64,000 bases of DNA from G963665815 sp942492065 (GCA_942492065.1 CALODV010000013.1:1-64000), one strand, 5' to 3'. Positions 26,541-35,688 are shown, counted from the stretch's first letter. Notes: a model not told the origin generated them from the letters alone. Program-made: numbers and translations.

Positions 26541-28259
26541 ATGAAGAGAATAGCTATCAGTACAGGTGATCCCTGCGGAGTCGGTCCGGAAATCACAGCA
26601 AAAGCTTTAGAGTTTTACAAACACGCCCCTAACACTGTTTATATCATTTATGGGGCTGCACAGGTATTCAGCAAGTTCAACCATAGATTCACCATAATTT
26701 CCGATGTGAAGGATGCAGTTAACCAGGAGACAATCTACCTTTTAAATATAATCGCAGAAACAGAATTCACTCCGGGTAAGCCATCAGTGAAAAGCGGAGA
26801 ATATTCCCTGAGGATTCTTAATAAAATTATGGCGGACATTGATTCAGGAATGATTGATGCCATTGTAACCTGCCCTGTTTCCAAGCACGAAATACAGAAA
26901 ACCAATCAGGATTTCATCGGACATACGGAGTATCTTGCTCAACATTACGGTGTAGAAGACCCGGTGATGACTTTCTGGGGAGACAAGTTTATTCTTGTTC
27001 TTCTTACAACGCACCTGGAAATAACCAAACTTTATGATCAGCTTACTCCTGATAAAATCCGAAGTAAAATAACGACAGCCTTCTCAAGTATTAATTCTGT
27101 GTATGCTGGCATGAAGTACGCCTTATTGGCAGTCAACCCCCATGCCGGAGAAAATGGAGCATTTGGAGAAATAGACTCTGAAATGAAAGCAGTAGCTCAA
27201 GATTTTGCAAAACTGGGAATCAGTATTGACGGTCCTTTTCCGGCAGATACTTTTTTTGCTTATCATGCAGATGATTACGATGTAGTAATCTCCCCCTACC
27301 ACGATCAGGGTTTGATTCCTTTTAAAATGCTGCATAAGAATTCAGGAGTAAACGTTACTCTCGGACTGCCGTTTTTGAGAACATCAGTTGACCATGGAAC
27401 AGCTTTTGATATTGCAGGCAAAAATCAGGCATCTGAGATGAGTCTCATCTCTGCCTTGCACAAAGCAGAAATGCTGTCCGGATGTAAGACCGGTAACGCG
27501 CCGTCTGCTTATAATGTATTTTCTGATATCTATGATAAATATATGGAACATGTGAACTATGAGAAATGGGTGAAGTTCATACTTGGCAGGTTCAACAAAA
27601 TCCTGAAGAGAAGCCCCAGACTGATTCATGAGCTGGCTTGCGGAACTTGTAATGTCTCTTCGATATTCGTAAGCAAAGGTATTGAATGCCATGCTTCCGA
27701 TAACTCTCCCGGAATGCTGAGAAATGCCAGGAAAAAGAAAGTCCATCCGGAGCTGTTCCTGCAGGATATGACAGCCCCTCTTCCCCGCACTGATTATGAT
27801 CTGATTCTTCTGCTGTTCGACAGTATTAACTACTTGGAAAATGAATTCGAAGTAATGAAACTTTTCTTTAATGTGTATGAATCGCTGGAAGATAACGGCT
27901 TATTCATATTTGATATTTCTACTGTTTTCAACTGTACTGAGCATTTCGATGGATTTGTAAATGTAGAAGAACATGGTGACGATGTATTTATCCATATGAG
28001 CGATTATTTTAAAGACGAAAGTGTTCAGGAGAACCATCTTAGAATTTTCCGACGTGAGTTTTACGGATATGAACTGCATGAAGAACTTCATCAGCAGGTG
28101 ATATTCCCAGTTGAAACAATCAGGAGGCTCCTCAGTGAAGCCGGATTCTATCTCCACGGAATTCATTCTATGTCATCGGCAAGGAACTTGATTAACAACT
28201 TGCCCAAACAACTTGACAGCACTTATTCCAGACTCTTTTTTGTAGTACAGAAGCAATAA
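26541..28259 (+). CDS. pdxA: Fusion: 4-hydroxythreonine-4-phosphate dehydrogenase (PdxA) and SAM methyltransferase
   Basis: One uninterrupted 572-residue frame. Residues 1-315 are PdxA, which oxidises 4-phosphohydroxy-threonine for vitamin B6 synthesis with PdxJ; the family motifs GDPCGVGPEIT, CPVSKHEI, GHTEYLA (His near 128), NPHAGENG (His near 200), PYHDQGLIPFK (His near 253) and VDHGTAFDIAG are intact, so all three metal histidines are present. Residues about 320-572 are a class I methyltransferase opening YNVFSDIYDKYMEHVNYEKW, with motif I HELACGTCNVS near 363 and the acidic DLILLLFDSINYL strand. The methyl acceptor is unknown. No stop, frameshift or internal ribosome binding site is seen at the junction. 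pdxJ lies 5 kb downstream. Confidence 0.93.
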   Translation: MKRIAISTGDPCGVGPEITAKALEFYKHAPNTVYIIYGAAQVFSKFNHRFTIISDVKDAVNQETIYLLNIIAETEFTPGKPSVKSGEYSLRILNKIMADIDSGMIDAIVTCPVSKHEIQKTNQDFIGHTEYLAQHYGVEDPVMTFWGDKFILVLLTTHLEITKLYDQLTPDKIRSKITTAFSSINSVYAGMKYALLAVNPHAGENGAFGEIDSEMKAVAQDFAKLGISIDGPFPADTFFAYHADDYDVVISPYHDQGLIPFKMLHKNSGVNVTLGLPFLRTSVDHGTAFDIAGKNQASEMSLISALHKAEMLSGCKTGNAPSAYNVFSDIYDKYMEHVNYEKWVKFILGRFNKILKRSPRLIHELACGTCNVSSIFVSKGIECHASDNSPGMLRNARKKKVHPELFLQDMTAPLPRTDYDLILLLFDSINYLENEFEVMKLFFNVYESLEDNGLFIFDISTVFNCTEHFDGFVNVEEHGDDVFIHMSDYFKDESVQENHLRIFRREFYGYELHEELHQQVIFPVETIRRLLSEAGFYLHGIHSMSSARNLINNLPKQLDSTYSRLFFVVQKQ

Positions 28260-28379
28260 TAACATCCAGGAATAAGCATTTCAAGATTATGATTGTTATA
28301 TAGACTGTCATTGAATTGCTATAGATAAAATTTGACAAAAAAGATCAAAATCTCATTTTCCAGTGTAATGGAGAAATTT

Positions 28380-29372
28380 ATGAAAATAGGTATTGTCGGA
28401 GCAACAGGGGCAGTAGGCAGAGCTATGATTGATCAGGTCAGTTCAATCAAAGACAGCAGTTTTAGTGAAATTGATCTTCATCTTTTCGCCTCCCAGAAGT
28501 CTGCCGGGCAGATATTGAAATTCAGAGACAGGAAAATTGTCGTGAAAACTCTAACCGAAGAATCAATGCTTGATAAGTTCGATTATCTTCTCTTCTCAGC
28601 CGGTGGATCAATCTCAAAACACTTTGCTCCCATTGCAGCACAAGCAGGAAACACAATAATTGACAACTCGTCTGCATTCAGAGCTGAGCATAGTATTCCT
28701 TTGGTTGTACCTGAAATTAATTATCATGTTTTAGATAATTACAAAGGAGTCATTGCCAATCCTAATTGTTCAACCATTCAAATGGTAATGGCATTAGCAG
28801 ATCTACATCAGATCTATTCAATTATGGAGATAGTTGTCAGCACATACCAAGCTGTTTCAGGTGCAGGAAACAACGGAATCATGAGCTTAAAAAATGAGGA
28901 AAACAATATTAAGTTCCAATCCACCTTTAGCCATACAATACGAAATAACGTAATACCTCAGATTGGAGATATCAACGAAGATGGATATTGCAGTGAAGAG
29001 CTCAAAATGCTTAATGAAACGAGAAAGATTTTCAATTGTCAGGATATTAATATTTCAGCAACAACAATCAGAGTGCCTGTAATTCATGGTCATACATTAT
29101 CAGTTCATGTAAGATTTAAGAAAAAAGTTGATATTTACGACTCAGCATGTATTCTATCTAAAACTAAACATGTGAAGCTACATAATGAAATTATTACTCC
29201 AAAGTACATTGAGAATAACCCTGAACGCGAGTATTCTCACGTTTGCAGACTAAGAAAAGGTCTGGATGATTACTCTCTTAATTTTGTTAACATCGCACAT
29301 AATGTTTTTGTTGGCGCAGCTACAAACGCTGTAAGAATAATGATTGAACATGAAAAAATGAATAAAGGATAA
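28380..29372 (+). CDS. asd: Aspartate-semialdehyde dehydrogenase
   Basis: NADPH-dependent enzyme that reduces aspartyl phosphate to aspartate semialdehyde for lysine/diaminopimelate, threonine and methionine. The Rossmann motif is GIVGATGAVG at the N-terminus; the catalytic Cys is in NPNCSTIQM near 129 and the active-site His in RVPVIHGHT. A longer frame begins with TTG at 28332, but the ATG at 28380 has GGAG 6 bp upstream and starts directly at MKIGIVG as in the family. 330 residues is usual. The next gene begins 3 bp after the stop. Confidence 0.95.
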   Translation: MKIGIVGATGAVGRAMIDQVSSIKDSSFSEIDLHLFASQKSAGQILKFRDRKIVVKTLTEESMLDKFDYLLFSAGGSISKHFAPIAAQAGNTIIDNSSAFRAEHSIPLVVPEINYHVLDNYKGVIANPNCSTIQMVMALADLHQIYSIMEIVVSTYQAVSGAGNNGIMSLKNEENNIKFQSTFSHTIRNNVIPQIGDINEDGYCSEELKMLNETRKIFNCQDINISATTIRVPVIHGHTLSVHVRFKKKVDIYDSACILSKTKHVKLHNEIITPKYIENNPEREYSHVCRLRKGLDDYSLNFVNIAHNVFVGAATNAVRIMIEHEKMNKG

Positions 29373-29375
29373 ATT

Positions 29376-29807
29376 ATGCCTATCTGGGATAAGTTTGAAC
29401 AAGCAGAAGAATCAGTATCCAGAGAAATAGTAATATATAAAAAACATAAAGTATTTCTATATAATGTAAGAATCAGCAATGAATCTAAAGTATTGAAGCA
29501 ATGTTTGGATTTTGTGCAGAATGATGCTAAAAAAAGTGGAAGATACTTTATTGTCTTTAATGCCAAATTCGTTAAAACAGATACAACAAATCTAATGGGA
29601 CTGCATAGCGTAATAAATGAATACAAAAAAATGTTATTCAGTTCAAGACTGGAAAAATTCGCATTGATTATAAAAAGTTTTACATCTCACAGAAGAGTGA
29701 TTACTCTCTTTGATGATATTTTTGATGAGAACAAAGTAAGCAGAAAAAAGTACAACTACTTTTCAATTGCAAAAAAGGATAATTATCTGGAATGGCTTCT
29801 GAAATAA
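29376..29807 (+). CDS. Hypothetical protein, possibly STAS-like
   Basis: A 143-residue soluble protein between asd and radC; its end overlaps the radC start by 16 bp. I do not recognise a family with certainty. The middle, YFIVFNAKFVKTDTTNLMG, then a helix and LEKFALIIKSFTSHRRVITLFDDIF, alternates strands and helices in the order of a STAS/SpoIIAA-like fold. The ending NYFSIAKKDNYLEWLLK, with an aromatic strand and WL, is typical of such small domains. No catalytic residues are evident. RNA-processing or stress roles cannot be assigned. Confidence 0.6.
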   Translation: MPIWDKFEQAEESVSREIVIYKKHKVFLYNVRISNESKVLKQCLDFVQNDAKKSGRYFIVFNAKFVKTDTTNLMGLHSVINEYKKMLFSSRLEKFALIIKSFTSHRRVITLFDDIFDENKVSRKKYNYFSIAKKDNYLEWLLK

Positions 29808-30481
29808 ACGGGAATGAAAATTCAAAGCATAAAGCTAGGTTGAGAGAAAGGTATCTTAAAGACGGGTTAGCAGGATTTCATGATTATGAAGTGCTGGAGA
29901 TAATACTATCATACTCAATTATCAGAAAGGACACTAAACAGATTGCAAAAGATCTGTTGAAAAAATTTCATAACCTTAATAATGTATTTCAGGCTCCACC
30001 TCAACTGTTAGCAGAAATTGAAGGTGTGGGAGAAAGAACAGCCTCCTTAATCAAGCTTTTCAGAGATGTAAACGTTTTCAGATTACAGGAACATATAATA
30101 GGTAAAGATTTCTTCAAATCCTCTGATGACATTTTCAATTATGTACACTCCTATTACAAGGGACTCAAAAATGAAGAGTTCAAAATAATATATCTCAGTG
30201 TAAAAAATACAATTCTGTTTGAGGAAACTCTCTTCAAAGGTACTGTAAACGAAGCAAAGATATATCTAAGAGTCATAATTGAGCATATTATTCTATGTAA
30301 TGCTGCTTCTATTGTGATCGTACACAACCATCCTGGGGGTACAACTCAACCCTCCAAAGAGGACATCCTTATAACTGAAAAGATTAAAATGGCTATAAAT
30401 ATGATTAATGTCCACCTTCTTGATCATCTCATTATCAGCAACAATGAATACTATTCCTTCGTTGGAGCAGGTCTGATTTAG
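29792..30481 (+). CDS. radC: RadC-family JAB/MPN-domain protein
   Basis: A 229-residue protein: N-terminal UPF0758/RadC helix-hairpin-helix region (DYEVLEIILSYSIIRKDTKQIAKDLL and LAEIEGVGERTASLIKLF) and a C-terminal JAB1/MPN metalloprotein domain with VIVHNHPGGTTQPSKEDI, which keeps the His-x-His and distal Asp of the JAMM zinc site, and LLDHLIISNNEYYSFVGAGLI. The usual HPREvF segment before the JAMM motif is altered to KIYLRVII. The historical DNA repair role of RadC is not well supported and the biochemical function is unknown. The gene is translationally coupled to the STAS-like gene. Confidence 0.92.
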   Translation: MASEINGNENSKHKARLRERYLKDGLAGFHDYEVLEIILSYSIIRKDTKQIAKDLLKKFHNLNNVFQAPPQLLAEIEGVGERTASLIKLFRDVNVFRLQEHIIGKDFFKSSDDIFNYVHSYYKGLKNEEFKIIYLSVKNTILFEETLFKGTVNEAKIYLRVIIEHIILCNAASIVIVHNHPGGTTQPSKEDILITEKIKMAINMINVHLLDHLIISNNEYYSFVGAGLI

Positions 30482-30887
30482 TTGAATCGATATTTTTTGC
30501 TATGTAAACAACCGAAACACTGTAACCAGTGTAGACAGACAGACTACAATGTTAACATGGTATACACCTTTTACAAAATGACTATTTGGTTTACAATAGA
30601 GTTTACAGTTATCGAAATCACCTGAATTACAGTGAATCAGCACCAAAATAACTGCCGAATTCACACTACACCTATCTGGATACTATTTTAGAGCCTGTAA
30701 TTACTTGTATTTTAAGGTATTAGAGACTAATTCCCTCTAAATGTCATTATTATCAACTATAGATGTTCCACAAACTGGTCTGAGAATTGGAGAAAAAAAA
30801 ATGGGACGCCGGGCGGCATCCCAAGAAGCAAGGAAAGTATGTAAATAACTAGTTTCAGCAATATAATATGCAAATAGCGTGCCAAAA
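30482..30887. other. Intergenic region between radC and a lipoprotein gene
   Basis: No gene seen in either strand. A small stem CACTG-TAAC-CAGTG is near 30518-30531. On the minus strand an intrinsic terminator for the lipoprotein gene lies at 30794-30824. The rest is AT-rich with several GTTTACA-like words and no array structure. Confidence 0.5.
30794..30824 (-). terminator. Intrinsic terminator of the lipoprotein gene
   Basis: On the minus strand a 9-bp GC-rich stem with one mismatch (TGGGATGCC with GGCGTCCCA, loop GCCC) is followed by a run of eight or more T. It lies about 65 bp after the stop. Confidence 0.75.
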
Positions 30888-31313
30888 CTATTTATTTTTT
30901 ATTAATGTAATATAATCTCCATTAAATCCACCGTTAACTTCTGCTTCAAGTTCGATTTTGGATGGAGAAACATGAGTACCTCTGAATCTGAATTTATTCT
31001 TGGTTCCTGATTCTTTAAATTCACCATCACCTTTAACTGTAATAATAAGAATACCCTTTTCGACTTTCCAATTAGCTCTTGATAGAACCAAACCATATCC
31101 ATCAGCAATATTTTCTCGAATTGGAGTAGAAAGAGAAAGACCACCACCACTGATAAACTCAATCTCAGCGTCTTGAGAGTCAACACCTGCCAGAATCCCT
31201 GATACATCTTCCTGAATAAACCAGATACCTCTGATGTTAGCTTTAAGATTTCCCGTGCAGGATGTTATCATAATTGTTGCCAGTAACAGAACAATAATAC
31301 TTGTAATTTTCAT
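30888..31313 (-). CDS. Small lipoprotein of unknown function
   Basis: A 141-residue protein with a type II signal peptide: MKITSIIVLLLATIMITSC, where the lipobox MITSC puts the lipidated Cys at residue 19. The mature part is about 120 residues of short strands and reads like a lipocalin-like or META-type beta-barrel (GIWFIQEDVSG, ANWKVEKGILIITV, KIELEAEVNGGFNGDYITLIKNK). No catalytic motif. It stands alone with its own promoter and terminator. Likely anchored in a membrane facing the periplasm. Confidence 0.85.
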   Translation of the reverse strand: MKITSIIVLLLATIMITSCTGNLKANIRGIWFIQEDVSGILAGVDSQDAEIEFISGGGLSLSTPIRENIADGYGLVLSRANWKVEKGILIITVKGDGEFKESGTKNKFRFRGTHVSPSKIELEAEVNGGFNGDYITLIKNK

Positions 31314-31343
31314 AATATCTCCAGACTATTTTATTTTACTATA

Positions 31344-31372
31344 ACAATAATTATTATTTACTTTTCCGTCAA
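31344..31372 (-). promoter_or_regulatory. Candidate promoter for the lipoprotein gene
   Basis: On the minus strand TTGACG and TATTGT are separated by 17 bp, about 30 bp upstream of the start. The remaining bases between the divergent lipoprotein and miaA genes (31373-31659) show no gene or clear signal. Confidence 0.4.
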
Positions 31373-31659
31373 GCTGAAAACTTATTTATAGTTCTCAGTT
31401 TTCTCACCATAGATCAAACTTGGGAAACAACAGTCTTAATCCAATATTGTCAACAGATAGTAACTTGTGTGTAAACTTTATGTTACGGTTCATTTTTCCA
31501 CGATGAAACAGATATTCTCATAATTTCTTTGTTATGTACAACATAATAGGTTGTTACCTTGCTTCATAATCTAATTTCCACCTCAACCCTAAAAAAAAGT
31601 GGACTTACTGGCTTTCATAATATTATTGTGGTTTCAGATACTTTAAGAGAAAGGTGAAA

Positions 31660-32592
31660 ATGAACAAATTAAAATTCATTACTATTCAGGGACCTACTGC
31701 ATCCGGTAAATCATCGTTAGCAATGAAGCTTGCACAGGCGTTGTCAACAGAGATCATATCTGCTGATTCAAGGCAAATATACAGATATATGGATATTGGA
31801 ACAGCGAAGCCTACTGAAGAAGAAATGAAAATAATTAAGCATCACATGATAGATATAGTTAATCCGGACGAAACTTACAATGCAGGCAGATACTATCAGG
31901 ATGCTGAATATATTATTTCAAATCTGAATTCCAGAGGAATAACCCCTATAGTTGTTGGAGGAACCGGTTTCTATATTAAATCACTGAAAGAAGGTCTTTT
32001 TGATTCTCCCAAAATTCCAGAAGAAGTTATAACTCACTATGATGAAATACTAAGTGAAAAAGGAAGCATTTTTTTGTACAATCTTTTGAAACAGGAAGAT
32101 CCGGAAGCAGCCGAAAGAATTCATCCTAACGACACATACAGAGTACAACGTGCTTTACATATCTGGAAATCCACCGGAATTACTCAGACAGAACACTGGA
32201 GGAGACAGAAAGAAGATTCAGGATCAGATTCATTTGATATATTAATAAATATAGATAGAGAGAAACTTTATTCCAGAATCAACACAAGAATAACACTGAT
32301 GTTGAATGATGGGTTAATAAAAGAGATAAAAAGTATTAAAAATTCAGGTTACGATTTCAACTGCCCCGGCTTTTCATCCATTGGTTATAAGGAGTTCATT
32401 CCGTACATTAAGGGAGAATCCGAACTGAAAGAATGCGCTGAGCTTGCAAGTCAGCACACCAGAAACTATGCGAAAAGACAAATGACCTGGTTTAGAAAAC
32501 TGGATTTTGATTTGACAATTTTATCTGAAGATTATAATTTTTATTCTATATTGGAACAAGTAAAATCGTTCGTTACGGAAAAGAACATTTAG
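31660..32592 (+). CDS. miaA: tRNA dimethylallyltransferase
   Basis: Transfers an isopentenyl group to A37 of tRNAs that read codons starting with U. The P-loop GPTASGKSSLAMKLA is at the N-terminus, then ISADSRQIYRYMDIGTAKPT, DIVNPDETYNAGRY, VVGGTGFYIKSL and the C-terminal FSSIGYKEF and RNYAKRQMTWFRK motifs. The start is the ATG at 31660 because AAGGTG lies 3-8 bp upstream; the frame is open 6 bp further to a GTG. 310 residues is usual. First gene of a run of seven close or overlapping genes. Confidence 0.95.
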   Translation: MNKLKFITIQGPTASGKSSLAMKLAQALSTEIISADSRQIYRYMDIGTAKPTEEEMKIIKHHMIDIVNPDETYNAGRYYQDAEYIISNLNSRGITPIVVGGTGFYIKSLKEGLFDSPKIPEEVITHYDEILSEKGSIFLYNLLKQEDPEAAERIHPNDTYRVQRALHIWKSTGITQTEHWRRQKEDSGSDSFDILINIDREKLYSRINTRITLMLNDGLIKEIKSIKNSGYDFNCPGFSSIGYKEFIPYIKGESELKECAELASQHTRNYAKRQMTWFRKLDFDLTILSEDYNFYSILEQVKSFVTEKNI

Positions 32593-32601
32593 GAGTACTC
32601 A

Positions 32602-33462
32602 ATGATAATTGCAAGTGTGAACAGCTATGAAATAACTGATAAAGAATACAAGGTTGAATTGATACGAATGATGAAAAATATGCTGCTTGAGCAGCCAAGC
32701 CAGGAGTGCAAAAAAAGAGCGTTAGAATGCCTCATAGATGGCGTCCTCCTCCTTTCTGAAGCCAGAAAAGCAGATATAACTGTATCTCAGGATGAAATTG
32801 AAAACGAACTTCTCGACCTCATGTTGACTTTTGATTCGGAAGATGAGTTTCAATATATTCTGGAACAGCAGCAGCTAAACGAGGCGACTCTCAGAAAGAG
32901 AATCAGAGACAATATTATTATTGAAAAATATATCTATGAGAAATTTAAAGAAAGCAATGAAACCTATACAGACGATATCCTCAGAGATTTTTATGAAAAA
33001 AACAAAGATAAGTTTGCCACTAGAGAAATGGTAAAAGCTTCTCACATTCTTGTCAGAAACGAATCCGGTGATGCGGAGGAAAAAGCAAACAAGATCAGAA
33101 CACAACTCCATACTAAGGAAGACTTTAACAACTATGCTGTCTCCATCTCAGATTGTCCTTCATGTGATCAGGCAGGGGATCTTGGATATTTTGGTAGAGG
33201 TAAAATGGTTAAAGAAATTGAAGATGCCGCTTTCAGCATGGCTATTGATGAAATAAGTGAACCTATAAAGACAACCTTCGGATACCATATAATCATGGTT
33301 ACAGACAGAAAAGACAGTAAAACTGCTGACTTTGAGAATATAAAGGACGCACTCAGAAAAAGACTTCATCAGATTGATTCTGAATTGAACCTCCTCAACC
33401 ATTTGAAACAGCTCAGAGTTGATGCAGAAATCGACATTGAATCTGAAGCAATCTTCAATTAG
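32602..33462 (+). CDS. Parvulin-type peptidylprolyl isomerase without signal peptide
   Basis: A 286-residue SurA/PrsA-like foldase. Residues 1-130 are the helical SurA-N type chaperone region; residues about 143-235 are the rotamase domain with KASHILVRNESGDAEEKANKI, LGYFGRGKMVKEIEDAAFSM and TTFGYHIIMVTDR. Known homologues of this layout are mostly periplasmic, but here the N-terminus (MIIASVNSYEITDKEY) shows neither signal peptide nor lipobox, so a cytoplasmic form or a wrongly chosen start is implied. No better upstream start is available: only 9 bp separate it from miaA. It precedes pdxJ by 16 bp. Confidence 0.88.
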   Translation: MIIASVNSYEITDKEYKVELIRMMKNMLLEQPSQECKKRALECLIDGVLLLSEARKADITVSQDEIENELLDLMLTFDSEDEFQYILEQQQLNEATLRKRIRDNIIIEKYIYEKFKESNETYTDDILRDFYEKNKDKFATREMVKASHILVRNESGDAEEKANKIRTQLHTKEDFNNYAVSISDCPSCDQAGDLGYFGRGKMVKEIEDAAFSMAIDEISEPIKTTFGYHIIMVTDRKDSKTADFENIKDALRKRLHQIDSELNLLNHLKQLRVDAEIDIESEAIFN

Positions 33463-33478
33463 CGATAAAGGAGAAATG

Positions 33479-34183
33479 ATGATAACTCTGGGAGTAAATA
33501 TTGACCATATAGCAACTTTAAGACAAGCCAGGCTTGGCATTGAACCTGAGCCTGTACAGGCGGCTCTAATTGCTGAGCAGGCAGGGGCGGATCAGATAAC
33601 CGTACATCTTCGGGAAGACAGAAGACATATCCAGCAGCGCGATGTTGAACTCCTGAGACAGGTTGTGCAGACAAAGCTCAACCTTGAAATGGCTGCATCT
33701 CCTGAAATGATAACTATTGCAAAAGTAATAAAGCCGGATATTGTAACCCTTGTTCCGGAAAGAAGACAAGAACTTACAACTGAAGGCGGATTGAATATTA
33801 CAAACCTTCAAACCAAAATCGAAGACTTGAAGTCTGCAGGTATCGAAGTAAGTGTCTTTATTGAAGCTGATCCTGATATGATCAAACTCGCTGATAAATA
33901 CCAGTGCGATGCAGTTGAGCTACACACCGGTAAATACGCAAACTTGAAAAAACAGGAAGAAATTGAAGAAGAGCTGAAAAGGATTCAAAAAGCATGCAAG
34001 ATGATAAGATCTGCCAGAATGCGTGTTGTTGCCGGGCATGGAATAAACTACAAAAACGTATCTGCACTGAAGGATATTGGAATTATTGAAGAATTTAACA
34101 TAGGTCACAGCATTATCAGCCGATCTGTCTTCTTCGGACTGCATGAAGCAGTGGCAACAATGAAAAAGCTGATTAACAAATGA
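33479..34183 (+). CDS. pdxJ: Pyridoxine 5'-phosphate synthase
   Basis: Condenses deoxyxylulose 5-phosphate with 3-amino-2-oxopropyl phosphate to form the B6 ring, using the product chain of PdxA. The TIM-barrel family motifs are present: LGVNIDHIATLRQAR at the N-terminus, ITVHLREDRRHIQQRDV, TLVPERRQELTTEGG, SVFIEADPDM and AGHGINYKNV with FNIGHSIISRSVF at the end. Two ATGs lie in tandem; I chose the second because AAAGGAG ends 5 bp upstream of it. 234 residues is usual. Its stop overlaps the next start (ATGA). Confidence 0.96.
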   Translation: MITLGVNIDHIATLRQARLGIEPEPVQAALIAEQAGADQITVHLREDRRHIQQRDVELLRQVVQTKLNLEMAASPEMITIAKVIKPDIVTLVPERRQELTTEGGLNITNLQTKIEDLKSAGIEVSVFIEADPDMIKLADKYQCDAVELHTGKYANLKKQEEIEEELKRIQKACKMIRSARMRVVAGHGINYKNVSALKDIGIIEEFNIGHSIISRSVFFGLHEAVATMKKLINK

Positions 34184-35094
34184 ATAAGAAGCAAAAAAAT
34201 TTTATCGAGTATGCAGGATTCAGAGCATTATATTCAGTATTATCCTTCGTACCATATGAAAAAGTCTGCACATTTATAGAGAATATTCTTGTTTTTGCCG
34301 GAACAGTCCTGAGAATCAGGCTTAAAGATACTAAAAAACACATATCTTATGCTTTTCCGGAATATTCCAAAAAAGAGATTAATGAACTGGTAATCAAAGT
34401 CTATAAACATGTAGGCAGAACAGCGGCTGAAACATATTTTTCCAATCCTTATGATTTTTATCAAAACACAGAAGTTGTTGGATTTGAAAATATGATGGAA
34501 GCCTATTCCAAAAACAGAGGAGTCATTCTTCTGGCAGCTCACCTCGGTAATTGGGAACTTGCAGGCCGATATCTGGCATACAAAGGGCTACCCGTCTGTG
34601 CAATAGCCAAAAGGCAGCGTAACAGATTATTTGATGCGTTCATGAATAAAATACGAGTCGGCAGCGGTGTTGAAATAATATTCAACAAGTTATCAATGAG
34701 AAATATAATTTCTGCCATCAAAAGAAAAAAAATTGTTACAATCGTTGCGGATCAGAATGCAGGTAAGGACGGTATATTGATGGATGTGTTCGGAAAACCG
34801 GCATCTGTTCATACCGGGCCAGCCCGTATTGCCATTAAAACGGGTACTCCAATTGTTTACGGGTTCGCTGTTCGAAACGAGAAAAAGCACATGAAGCTGA
34901 TTTTCCTCAAACCTGTTTATACCGATAAAATCCAATACTCAGATGAGGCTGTTTACAGACTTACTGCTGAGATATCTGATACTTATCAGGAATATATAAA
35001 AAAATATCCACAATACTGGCTATGGCTTCATAAAAGATGGAAAGGTGCAGCCAAAGCCAGAGTTATCAAAAAGGAAAAAGATGAGCTACTTTAA
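34180..35094 (+). CDS. LpxL/HtrB-family lipid acyltransferase
   Basis: A 304-residue membrane-associated acyltransferase of the lipid A biosynthesis family. The catalytic HxxxxE-type motif is AAHLGNWELAGRYL near residue 121, followed by VTIVADQNAGKDGILMDVFGKPASVHTGPARIAIKTGTP, and the end YWLWLHKRWKG is the conserved C-terminal signature of the family. An N-terminal helix anchors it. It implies a lipid A-like or other acylated glycolipid in the outer leaflet. It overlaps pdxJ by 4 bp and the next gene by 14 bp. Confidence 0.92.
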   Translation: MNKKQKNFIEYAGFRALYSVLSFVPYEKVCTFIENILVFAGTVLRIRLKDTKKHISYAFPEYSKKEINELVIKVYKHVGRTAAETYFSNPYDFYQNTEVVGFENMMEAYSKNRGVILLAAHLGNWELAGRYLAYKGLPVCAIAKRQRNRLFDAFMNKIRVGSGVEIIFNKLSMRNIISAIKRKKIVTIVADQNAGKDGILMDVFGKPASVHTGPARIAIKTGTPIVYGFAVRNEKKHMKLIFLKPVYTDKIQYSDEAVYRLTAEISDTYQEYIKKYPQYWLWLHKRWKGAAKARVIKKEKDELL

Positions 35095-35677
35095 AAAACT
35101 GCAGCAGCACTATGTTCCCCGCTTCAGTAAAGATGAAAATGCAGCTATTCTTGATTGGGAGAATAAATCGGCTCAGTATATGAGATTTAAAGCTGTTACA
35201 GATAACATAGAGCTTCAAAATAAACGATTTCTTGATGTTGGTTCCGGTCTCGGAGACTTCCTCACTCATTGTGAAAACCTAGATATAGATATTGATTACA
35301 CCGGAGTCGATATTCTTGATGAAATGACTGAATCTGCCAGAAAAAAACATCCCGATGCAAAATTTGTTACGGCAGATATATTCAAATCAGACATATTCGA
35401 AGATACAGCTTTTGATGTGGTTTACACATCAGGAATTTTTAATCTAAACTTAAACAATAATCACATTTTTTTCATGCAGGCTATCGATAAGTTTATCAGG
35501 ATTTCCGATGATGTTATTGTTTTTAATCTTTTGCATGAAAGATCAACAGCAAAAGAAAACAAATACTTTTATAATAATCCTGAAAAAATTTATAATTTAA
35601 TGATAGAAAAATTCCGTGAAGTTCAGATTGTTGATAACTATCTTGAGAACGATTTTACCGTGATCTGCAGAAAATAA
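35081..35677 (+). CDS. Class I SAM-dependent methyltransferase
   Basis: A 198-residue Rossmann methyltransferase. Motif I is RFLDVGSGLGDFLTH near residue 49, followed by the acidic loop TGVDILDEMTESARKK and the strand TADIFKSDIFEDTAFDVVYTSGIF. I use the ATG at 35081 (MSYFKKLQ) because AAGGA is 6 bp upstream; the longer frame reaches into the acyltransferase gene. The substrate is unknown. Overlap with the acyltransferase suggests coupled expression, possibly of surface glycolipid functions, which is inference. Confidence 0.87.
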   Translation: MSYFKKLQQHYVPRFSKDENAAILDWENKSAQYMRFKAVTDNIELQNKRFLDVGSGLGDFLTHCENLDIDIDYTGVDILDEMTESARKKHPDAKFVTADIFKSDIFEDTAFDVVYTSGIFNLNLNNNHIFFMQAIDKFIRISDDVIVFNLLHERSTAKENKYFYNNPEKIYNLMIEKFREVQIVDNYLENDFTVICRK

Positions 35678-35688
35678 CAGGAGGAAAT

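Noticed and set aside
28332..28379. Upstream TTG start for asd and a TTGACA promoter box at the same place
   Set aside because: The ATG at 28380 has a good Shine-Dalgarno and matches family N-termini; the TTGACA has no -10 at a suitable distance.
29792..30481. RadC as an inactive JAMM protein because the HPREvF segment is changed
   Set aside because: His-x-His and the distal Asp of the metal site are present and the catalytic Glu position cannot be settled by eye.
30482..30887. Recurring GTTTACA-like words as a possible repeat array
   Set aside because: Spacing is irregular and the words are short and imperfect, as expected in AT-rich DNA.
30902..31207. Second minus-strand frame inside the lipoprotein gene
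   Set aside because: It lacks a signal peptide and ribosome binding site, while the 30888-31313 frame has a clear lipobox.
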